Origin: Geitlerinema sp. BBD 1991-9
GTDB lineage: Bacteria; Cyanobacteriota; Cyanobacteriia; Cyanobacteriales; Geitlerinemataceae
Direction of reading: 5' to 3'
Length of the DNA stretch: 64,000 nucleotides
Assembly: GCA_001657325.1 (NCBI GenBank)
Contig: LWRO01000001.1
Span: forward strand, 1 to 64,000
The notes beneath the pieces are model-generated. The model saw only the letters and a program-made list of their open reading frames with translations. It was not told where the DNA came from and searched no databases. Position numbers and translations under genes: made by a program. Position 1 is the first letter of the stretch, and every line of letters starts with the position of its first letter. This document shows, piece by piece, positions 1 to 7,555 of this stretch.

Positions 1-851
1 ATCCACCATTCTTTCATTCCCCAAGTGCTACAAGCCATATGCTCGATGGGTTGCAAGAGCTGGGTCTCTGAAAACCGAACTCGATCGAACCGCGTCCGAT
101 TAATTGAATCTCGAAAAGCTTCGGGTAGATCGTCGATATGCAAGGGTACAATTGGCTCTTCTATCTTTTCATAAGGTATCGGTTCTTGGCTATCTTGTGA
201 ATATACAAATAAGCCAACAATTGGGAAATAACTTCCTTTTTCCCAAAAACAGTGATTGATTTTCTTGGCGCTTACAATATCTCCAGAAAATATTGATTTT
301 CTAAAGAGATCGATGTTGCGCTTGACAAGATTTTGATCGGCAATAACCATGGTGTCTTTTATACTCTTGAGGTAAATCACAGGTACATCATACCTCGAAA
401 ATTCAAAAACTTTGAATAATGCCTGGAAAGCTTCGTCAGAAATAAATTTAAAACTCCAGCAATCAAATATTTGGTAACTTTTTAGCATCAAAAGATCGAC
501 GATTTGCATCCACTTTTCTTTGATGGTTTCTTGAATTTTTTGTTCTAGTTGTCTTAGAACCATCCTGTAATCGCTGTTAGCACGATTGATACTCTCTGTA
601 ATTTCAGACAAGTCAAGCATATTGAATATGACTGTTTCAGACGTTTCTATCTCAATAATATTTGACGGTAAATGTTGATTCCATGCGCTCAAAAATTCTT
701 CACCATATTCAATTTTAGTTTCTTGAAATGTTTGATTCCATGTTTGAGGAACTGCTCCCCCTTCACTCGAATCAAAATAGCCAATATGACCGTTTGCATC
801 GACAGCAAACCAATGTGTATCCATACTATGTGCGGCTGGAAAATCTTTCAC
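1..851 (-). CDS. Unrecognised protein, partial (cut by left window edge)
   Basis: A reading frame on the minus strand stays open from a GTG at 851 to the window edge (about 283 codons), so the C-terminus is missing. AGGAG lies 9-10 nt before the GTG, which favours this start over the in-frame ATG at 824. The N-terminus reads VKDFPAAHSMDTHWFAVDAN, followed by a short GYFDSSEGGAVP stretch. I recall similar 'DTxWFAVDxxGHxxxFxxxEAGAVP' beginnings in uncharacterised proteins of myxobacteria and related large genomes, but no function is known to me. The rest has no recognised motif; it is Ile/Lys/Glu-rich and clearly more AT-rich than nearby genes. It starts 38 bp after the radical SAM gene, on the same strand, so the two probably form one transcript. 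Function unknown. Confidence 0.7.
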   Translation of the reverse strand, partial: MKDFPAAHSMDTHWFAVDANGHIGYFDSSEGGAVPQTWNQTFQETKIEYGEEFLSAWNQHLPSNIIEIETSETVIFNMLDLSEITESINRANSDYRMVLRQLEQKIQETIKEKWMQIVDLLMLKSYQIFDCWSFKFISDEAFQALFKVFEFSRYDVPVIYLKSIKDTMVIADQNLVKRNIDLFRKSIFSGDIVSAKKINHCFWEKGSYFPIVGLFVYSQDSQEPIPYEKIEEPIVPLHIDDLPEAFRDSINRTRFDRVRFSETQLLQPIEHMACSTWGMKEWW

Positions 852-889
852 GATCGTTCTACTCCTTATTTAAATTGATGAGATCTTTG

Positions 890-1657
890 TTAAGCTTGTG
901 TCGCTTCTGGAGAATTTTTGCAAAAGATTAACGGCAAATTTTGAAGTGCTTTGTTCAATCCACGGGCCGTTAAAGAGGAGAGCGGACGACGTGCGACAGT
1001 GTAAGAACACCACGCCACTTTTTTGTCCCAAGAAATCGAACAAAATCGAGGACTGCGATGACAGTTTGTCAAGCAACTCATCGATTGAAACGGTTGACCG
1101 TTTGCGACTCGTAAAATATCTTGAGGTGTGGGAGTATTCGATTTACGCATGGGTAAATAAACAATTCGATCGTTCCCAATGCCAGCCTCGCGAATTTTTT
1201 GAGCCGCTTGTATCGCTGCCGTTAAGTTCGATCGATCGACGAGTAAGTTGATACCACTGCGAATTCCGAGTTTTGCTAACGCTTGGACTTGAAGAATGAC
1301 ACGATCGACTTCAGCTACCTTATCTGGAAAATGAATCGATAGATGAACTTTGTCTGGACGAGCGGCCACTAAATCGTCCAAGCAACGACCCCGCAAGAGT
1401 AAGCCGTTACTGGTAATCGATCGAAAGACGAGACCTTCTAAACGCTCTAAAACTTCAAATAATCCAGGATACTCGAGCGGTTCTCCACCCCCGAAAGAAA
1501 CGGCTTGAGTTCCCGACTCGACACAATCTGAAACCAATGTCACGAGTTCGTCCGGTGTCCACATCGTCTCACCGGTCGATCGACTGTTGTTATAGCAAAA
1601 ATTGCAGTGTTTGCTACATTGGTTTGTGACTTCGATCGATAGCCGCTCGACAGACAT
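890..1657 (-). CDS. Radical SAM protein
   Basis: A 255-residue radical SAM enzyme. The [4Fe-4S]-binding motif CxxxCxxC is visible near residues 14-21 (CSKHCNFC, then YNN), followed by the SAM-binding FGGGEPL near residue 56. This is a compact TIM-barrel core. Several more cysteines lie towards the C-terminus (MSCLTNC, RFC, WCSY), which may bind an auxiliary cluster or substrate as in SPASM/twitch-like proteins, but the spacing does not fit a SPASM domain I recognise. The substrate is unknown. The gene is followed at 38 bp by an unrecognised protein that runs off the window, a plausible substrate or partner. It is not one of the housekeeping radical SAM enzymes (LipA, BioB, MoaA, HemN), judging from length and motifs. 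Confidence 0.85.
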   Translation of the reverse strand: MSVERLSIEVTNQCSKHCNFCYNNSRSTGETMWTPDELVTLVSDCVESGTQAVSFGGGEPLEYPGLFEVLERLEGLVFRSITSNGLLLRGRCLDDLVAARPDKVHLSIHFPDKVAEVDRVILQVQALAKLGIRSGINLLVDRSNLTAAIQAAQKIREAGIGNDRIVYLPMRKSNTPTPQDILRVANGQPFQSMSCLTNCHRSPRFCSISWDKKVAWCSYTVARRPLSSLTARGLNKALQNLPLIFCKNSPEATQA

Positions 1658-1902
1658 AATGTGATTCCCATTCGATCTCAGCTCTCAACACCCATTCAGA
1701 TTTTGACGACACGAGGAGGTCGGGGATTTGACGATGCCAAACCCTTCGATCTCGATCGGTTTTATTTTGATACGTCGCCTCTCGATCCTTAAAATTCTAA
1801 AATTTTTATCTGAACGTCGAGAGTGTTCGTTCGTTCGATTTTAGCATATTTAGATTACGTTTGTCACACGCCGTGAGATCTCGACCTTCGACGTTCCATC
1901 TA

Positions 1903-4900
1903 TCACTTCACGTCATCACACAAATGCCGTTCGTCCTCAGTGAGATTGGGATTCGTCGCCAAGTAATCCCGAACCAGATCGCACGCATACTCTAGCGGGT
2001 CAGTCTGCTGAATTTTTTCCCAATCCCAGAGAATAGCCGTTCGATCGTCACCCCCTGAAACGATCGATCGACTATCAGGACTGAACGCCACATCCCAGAC
2101 AACACTGTCGTGAGCCGCTAACGTCATTAATTCCGTACCATCCGATCGCCACAGTTGCAACCGACCGAACGCACCCCCACCCACGACGAATTGACCGTCA
2201 GGACTGAACTCAACTGAAGTCATCCCGCCGTTGTGGCCGGTAAGGGTTTGCAGGTGTTCCCCCTCAGGAGTCCAGAATTTGACCGTATCGTCTAAACTTG
2301 CTGTGGCGATCGATCGACCGTCGGGGCTGAACGCCAATTCCCACACGCCATTGTCGTGACTCGCCGTTGAAGATAACAGCTGACCGTCAAGCGTCCAAAA
2401 CTTCAAATACCCATCTTCACTGACCGACCCGAGATAAGTACCATCGGGGCTAAAGTCCACATCGTAGACCCGCGATCGATGGTCGTGTAGTACGTGTCGT
2501 AAGGTTCCATCGAGATCCCAGAGTTTAATCGTATTATCGTCGCCAGCAGAGACTAACAGTCGACCGTCGGGACTGAGCGTCGTATCCCAAACGCCACCCG
2601 TATGGCCGTCAAACTCTCCGAACAACGTTCCATCTGCGTTCCAAAGTGAGATCTGTCCGAGTCTCGAAGCTGAGAAGAAGAAGAGTTGCTGTTCGCGCGG
2701 CGTTCCCCTTGCAACTCGAGCTTGCAGAGGCGCTTGGAAGTGAGCCTTGTCCACAAACACAGATTCTCGAAGTCTCAAGATGTCAGCCACCGATGTCAAT
2801 AACCGACCGTCTCGCGACCAGACCTTCGCCGTGTCTCCAGTCGTCAGGATCTGTTGTCCGTCAGGACTGAAATCGACATCCCAAATGGTTCGATCGTGTC
2901 CCTGCAGAACTTTTGTAAAAGGGTTGTCGAGTTTCCACAAGTGCGCCGTATTGTCATCACTGGCGGAGATGAGGAGAGAAGTATCGGGAACGAACGCCAA
3001 TCCCCGAATCGCCGATCGATGTCCTCGCAAAACAGACAGAAGCGTCCCATCAGGTCGCCACACGCGAACCGTTCGATCTCCGCCACTCGCCGCGATTGCA
3101 TCTCCCGCTGGACTCACGGCCACCTCGAACACCTCCGCTTCGTGACCTTCGAGGGTTTTCAAGAGCGTACCGTCGAGACGCGAAAGCTTGACCGTTCCAT
3201 CGCCACTCGCAGAAGCGACAATCGTTTCGCGATTGCCATCGATCTCGAGTCGAGCGATCTCTAAATCCCACACCGCCCCAGTGTGTGGAGTGAACGTCTG
3301 TTCTAACGTGCCGTCTGCATTCCAGATGACGATCGAACCGCTTCGATAGTTCGCAACGATCGATCGACCCTGGAGATCGAAGCTCACACCCCATACCGCC
3401 GTCTCACTTTCGCTCAACGTCGCCAATCGATCGCCGTTGCGATTCCACAATCGAACCGTCCCGTCTCCTCCCGCCGAGGCGATCTGAGTGCCATCGGGAC
3501 TGAACGCGAGATCCCAAATTGCACTGTCGTGTCCTCGAAACTGGTGCAACAACCGACCGTCCCGAGTCCAGAGGTAAATGTTGCCGTCCAAACTCGAAGT
3601 GACGAGGGTTTGACTGTCGGGGCTGAAGTTGAGACCGTGAACCGTGTCGCTGTGGGGCAGCGTATTGAGGAGCGTACCGTCAGGTTGCCAAAGCTTCACC
3701 GTTCGATCGTTGCTTCCCGTCGCGATCGTCTGGCCGTCTGGACTCGCTTTAACCACCAGCACCCAACCACGATGTCCTTCCAAGCGGTTCGTTTCCTGAG
3801 TGCTGAAGATAGCTTGTCGCAACACCCGATCGATCTCAGCCTTGAGTTCCGCCGGACAGCTTTCCCGCCCGACTCGATCGATACACTCGAACTGATGACT
3901 GGCTTTAATGGCGGCGAGGGTCGCATCGAGGCGTTGGTGAGACGCAAACAGTCCGTCTGACGACGCGACGAGGGCTTGAATTTCCCGAACTCTCGCCCCT
4001 TGCTCGCTCTGAAACGCTCGATCGGACTGTCGCAATGCCGTTATCCCCAATCCGATCGAGACAACTAACGCACCGCTCAACGTGAAGTTAAACATTTTCT
4101 GGCGTTTAGCATTGAGACGTTCCGCCGCGAGCTTTTCTTCAATAGCGGCCATACGTTCCGCTTCCAGTCGGCGTTCCGTTTCTCGTCGATCTCGATCGAC
4201 ACTGGCGGCCAAGAACTGATAGTCGCAATCGCTGAGGCTCTTATCACTGGCCCAAGTTCGCGCGTCTCGTAACGCTTGACCCCTTAACAGACGGGAGTCG
4301 TCGATTTTCTGAGAAGCAATCCAAGCGTCTAGCGCTTCCGAATACGGTCGTAGCGTACTGAGTTGTCGCGCGACCCAGTCGAGATCGAACACCGATCGAT
4401 AGATGGGAGTCTTAATTTCTAACCAACCCCGTCGATCGAGGACTAATCCCGACAACAACAACTCCATGTGAGCGCGACTGTCGTTGCGGCGAATCGTTTC
4501 TCCTTGTAAAAGTTTTTGATACAAGCCGAGCAAGACGCCGGCGCGATTGCCATCGTGTAACAAGCGGTTGCGAATGGTTTTGAGATGTTCCGGTTCGTCT
4601 TGCGTTTCCCAATGACGAACGATGTATCGATCGACGATCTCGGCGACCCAAGCGGCTTCGTGACCCGGTCGAGGGTCGCGACCGTTCGCTTCAACCTCAG
4701 CATCGGCAAAAAGCAGTTGCTTCCGCACGATCTGACAGAGTTTTTGCGTTAAAAACGGCTGTCCGTTCGTCCAATAAAAAATTTCCCGCAATACAGCTTT
4801 CGCATTTCCCCGGCCTAAATTCAATCCTACTTCGAGGGGCGATAGCGTCTCGACCGCAAAACAGGATAGGTCGATGGCGGTACCAATATTAAACGGCGTG

Positions 4901-5484
4901 CGTTTTCGATCGCCGATGAGATCTGAAGGTGTCGCCACGCCGAAAATCGCGAATGCGAGACGATTGTAAGCCGGATCGATCGTGCGTTGGTTGTAGCAGT
5001 AGCGCACGACGGCGAAAAAGTCATCGACAGAAAACGGCAAGCTCAACACGCTATCGATTTCATCGACAAACACGAACAAGCGACGATCGATCGACGGCCA
5101 ATGTAACAAACACTCAAAAAATTGACTCAGCCGCTGGACGAGCGACAAATCCTCGACATCTTGCCACCAAGCCTTTAAATTCAATTCACCAACTAAGCCC
5201 AAGCCGCGCCAGAGTTCCGTTACGAAGCCCTTGTACCACTGAAGCGGCGTGACTCGTTCGCTTCCGAGTTGCGTGAGATCGATCGTGACACAGTGAAACC
5301 CTTTCTGTTCGAGGTGGTAGCGTGTTTGTACCAACAGCGAAGATTTTCCCATTTGGCGACAGTTGAGAACGTAACAGAACTCACCGCGCTCGAGTGCCTC
5401 GAACAACTGTTTATCCGACGGCCGTTCGATATAGGTAGGCGCGTTCGCGACGAGACTACCGCCGACTTGATAGGGATCGAACAT
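1903..5484 (-). CDS. AAA-like ATPase with 14 WD40 repeats, membrane-anchored
   Basis: A 1193-residue protein. The N-terminal 350 residues form the AAA-like domain (AAA_35 type) common in cyanobacteria: a P-loop RQMGKSSLL near residue 43 and a Walker B-like FVFVDEID near residue 135. A helical region and a charged coiled coil (about 425-460, rich in E, R and A) lead to one membrane segment near 466-485. After it come about 14 WD40 repeats (residues 550-1170) of the form GH..(V/I)W.(V/L).FSPDG...(A/S)...D.T(V/I)KLW, enough for two seven-bladed propellers; the ninth is degenerate. The layout resembles STAND signalling ATPases, with the sensor propeller on the other side of the membrane. Ligand and effector are unknown. 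It is divergent from the SulP gene across 355 bp. Confidence 0.85.
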   Translation of the reverse strand: MFDPYQVGGSLVANAPTYIERPSDKQLFEALERGEFCYVLNCRQMGKSSLLVQTRYHLEQKGFHCVTIDLTQLGSERVTPLQWYKGFVTELWRGLGLVGELNLKAWWQDVEDLSLVQRLSQFFECLLHWPSIDRRLFVFVDEIDSVLSLPFSVDDFFAVVRYCYNQRTIDPAYNRLAFAIFGVATPSDLIGDRKRTPFNIGTAIDLSCFAVETLSPLEVGLNLGRGNAKAVLREIFYWTNGQPFLTQKLCQIVRKQLLFADAEVEANGRDPRPGHEAAWVAEIVDRYIVRHWETQDEPEHLKTIRNRLLHDGNRAGVLLGLYQKLLQGETIRRNDSRAHMELLLSGLVLDRRGWLEIKTPIYRSVFDLDWVARQLSTLRPYSEALDAWIASQKIDDSRLLRGQALRDARTWASDKSLSDCDYQFLAASVDRDRRETERRLEAERMAAIEEKLAAERLNAKRQKMFNFTLSGALVVSIGLGITALRQSDRAFQSEQGARVREIQALVASSDGLFASHQRLDATLAAIKASHQFECIDRVGRESCPAELKAEIDRVLRQAIFSTQETNRLEGHRGWVLVVKASPDGQTIATGSNDRTVKLWQPDGTLLNTLPHSDTVHGLNFSPDSQTLVTSSLDGNIYLWTRDGRLLHQFRGHDSAIWDLAFSPDGTQIASAGGDGTVRLWNRNGDRLATLSESETAVWGVSFDLQGRSIVANYRSGSIVIWNADGTLEQTFTPHTGAVWDLEIARLEIDGNRETIVASASGDGTVKLSRLDGTLLKTLEGHEAEVFEVAVSPAGDAIAASGGDRTVRVWRPDGTLLSVLRGHRSAIRGLAFVPDTSLLISASDDNTAHLWKLDNPFTKVLQGHDRTIWDVDFSPDGQQILTTGDTAKVWSRDGRLLTSVADILRLRESVFVDKAHFQAPLQARVARGTPREQQLFFFSASRLGQISLWNADGTLFGEFDGHTGGVWDTTLSPDGRLLVSAGDDNTIKLWDLDGTLRHVLHDHRSRVYDVDFSPDGTYLGSVSEDGYLKFWTLDGQLLSSTASHDNGVWELAFSPDGRSIATASLDDTVKFWTPEGEHLQTLTGHNGGMTSVEFSPDGQFVVGGGAFGRLQLWRSDGTELMTLAAHDSVVWDVAFSPDSRSIVSGGDDRTAILWDWEKIQQTDPLEYACDLVRDYLATNPNLTEDERHLCDDVK

Positions 5485-5839
5485 CGTTAAGATCGATGAG
5501 GGGCGATCGCTTCAACCCCACGAAAAACGTTGAGAGGCGTTTGATATCTTTACTTGTTATAGCGTAACGGTCTCCCGCCAATTTACCACTCCCTCTGAGA
5601 GATAAAACCGATCGAGCCAGTCCCGATGATTCGCGAATCCTTCAACGAAACTTTAACGAAACTGAAATCGAACCGCGTAGCACCAGCATTCTGGCTGCAA
5701 CGCCGTTTACAAGGGATTGGGAATTGCCATAGCAGGTACGGGTTTTAAAAACTCGATACGCTTCGATCGATCGCAATGCGATCGAACTCAATGAATTGTG
5801 CAAAATCAAACAAATGTTTTTTGACGTTCGCCAAACCCA
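5485..5839. other. Divergent intergenic region with a HIP1 octamer
   Basis: 355 bp between the divergent AAA-WD40 and SulP genes, so it should hold both promoters. A perfect GCGATCGC (HIP1) octamer lies at 5503-5510. I could not assign promoter elements with confidence and see no small gene. Confidence 0.5.
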
Positions 5840-7555
5840 ATGAAACTCAGTACGTTGTCCCTCTTCCCCAACCTGAAAAAATTACGGTCGTACCAACACC
5901 GCTGGTTGCGGGGAGATATCCTTGCTGGTGTGACGGTGGCTGCTTATCTCGTTCCCCAGTGTATGGCCTATGGCGAGTTAGCCGGTGTCGATCCAGTGGT
6001 GGGATTGTGGGCAATCTTACCCCCCATGGTTCTTTACACCGTCTTCGGATCGTCACCTCAGCTTTCCGTGGGACCGGAATCGACGACCGCCGTGATGACA
6101 GCGGCCACGATCGCGCCCATAGCGTCAGCCGATGGCAGTAACTACGCCAGTCTGGCCTCCCTCATGGCATTGATGGTGGGTTTGGTTTGCTTAGCCGGTT
6201 ACGGGGCGAGACTGGGTTTTTTGGCGAATTTGCTATCCAAACCCATCTTGGTGGGATACATGGCCGGAGTCGCACTGATTATGATTGCGGGGCAACTGGG
6301 AACGGTGAGCGGGATCTCGATCGACGCCAATACCGTTCTGGGTGAAGTCTCGGGATTTGTATCGAGCCTCGATCGAATTCACTGGCCGACGCTTTTAGTG
6401 TCTGCGCTGGTTTTAGTCTTCTTGTTTGCCGTTCAACGTCGTTTTCCCAAAGCACCGGGCCCGTTGTTGGCCGTGTTGTTGGCAACTTTAGCCGTGATGG
6501 TGTTTCACCTCGATCGAGAAGGGGTCGCTGTTGTGGGAACGATTCCAGCCGGTTTGCCCAGTTTCGCATTGCCCGATCTTTCCGGGGGAACTTGGCAGCC
6601 GATGGTGGCTTCAGCGGTAGGTATCGCGTTAGTCGGTTATTCCGATAACGTTCTCACGGCACGGGCATTTGCCAATCGCAACCGCTATAAAATCGATGCC
6701 AACCAAGAGCTTTTGGCCTTGGGGGTTTCTAACCTCGGAAACGGTATGATGCAGGGATTTCCGATCAGTAGTAGTGGCAGTCGCACCGTCATTGGAGACA
6801 CGTTAGGCAGTAAAACACAGGCATTCTCGCTCGTCGCCGCTATGATTGTCGTTTGCGTGTTGTTATTTCTGCGTCCGCTCTTGGCTCAGTTTCCCAAGGC
6901 TGCGTTGGGAGCGATCGTGATCTTTGCTGCCCTCAAACTGATCGACGTTCCAGAATTTCGCAAACTCCAGCGATTTCGGTGGAGCGAGTTCGCTCTGGCG
7001 TTGAGCGCGACGGTTGGGGTGTTAGTGACGGATATTTTAGTTGGCGTGGCCGTTTCTGTAGGGCTGTCCGTTATCGATTTGTTGGCTCGAATGGCACGAC
7101 CTCACGATGCCGTTTTGGGAAACGTGCCTCATTTGCCGGGATTGCACGATATCGAAGACTGGCCGGGGGCGCAAACGATACCGGGATTGCTGATTTATCG
7201 CTACGACGCACCGCTGTGTTTTGCGAATGCGGAAAACTTCAAGCAGCGAGCGTTCGCCTCGATCGAGGCCGAATCGACTCCTGTTGAGTGGTTTGTCTTG
7301 AATACTGAAGCCATTCCCGAGATCGACATGACAGCCGCCGAGATGCTCGAAGAATTGCACGGCGAACTGGCAGCCAGAGGAATCGTCTTTGCCATGGCTC
7401 GCGTCAAACAAGACCTGCACGCACAACTGGAGCGATCGCATCTGTTGGGCAAAATCGGCCCCGATCGAATTTATCTGACGTTACATACCGCGATCGACGG
7501 CTTTAAGACTCGACATCGCGGTTCTCGCAACACCTCGGACGAGTCAACTCACTAA
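5840..7555 (+). CDS. SulP-family anion transporter with STAS domain
   Basis: A 571-residue SulP (SLC26-like) permease. The N-terminus has the family signature region (RGDILAGVTVAAYLVPQCMAY, with VPQ and AYxxLAG) and about 10-12 hydrophobic segments through residue 420. The cytoplasmic STAS domain spans about 440-550, where IPEIDMTAAEMLEEL is the characteristic loop and helix. Members carry sulfate, bicarbonate (BicA) or other anions, usually by Na+ or H+ symport. The length is close to that of BicA, but the substrate cannot be called from the sequence. No clear Shine-Dalgarno precedes the ATG. Its last 12 bp overlap the 3' end of the convergent gene at 7544-10018. Confidence 0.88.
   Translation: MKLSTLSLFPNLKKLRSYQHRWLRGDILAGVTVAAYLVPQCMAYGELAGVDPVVGLWAILPPMVLYTVFGSSPQLSVGPESTTAVMTAATIAPIASADGSNYASLASLMALMVGLVCLAGYGARLGFLANLLSKPILVGYMAGVALIMIAGQLGTVSGISIDANTVLGEVSGFVSSLDRIHWPTLLVSALVLVFLFAVQRRFPKAPGPLLAVLLATLAVMVFHLDREGVAVVGTIPAGLPSFALPDLSGGTWQPMVASAVGIALVGYSDNVLTARAFANRNRYKIDANQELLALGVSNLGNGMMQGFPISSSGSRTVIGDTLGSKTQAFSLVAAMIVVCVLLFLRPLLAQFPKAALGAIVIFAALKLIDVPEFRKLQRFRWSEFALALSATVGVLVTDILVGVAVSVGLSVIDLLARMARPHDAVLGNVPHLPGLHDIEDWPGAQTIPGLLIYRYDAPLCFANAENFKQRAFASIEAESTPVEWFVLNTEAIPEIDMTAAEMLEELHGELAARGIVFAMARVKQDLHAQLERSHLLGKIGPDRIYLTLHTAIDGFKTRHRGSRNTSDESTH

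Noticed and set aside
2747-3264. Several plus-strand frames over the WD40 region
   Set aside because: They mirror the repeated WD40 codons and have no independent motif or ribosome site.
7544-7555. Overlap of SulP and pectate-lyase-like genes as a sign of a wrong stop
   Set aside because: Both proteins have sensible ends; a 12-bp tail-to-tail overlap is ordinary.
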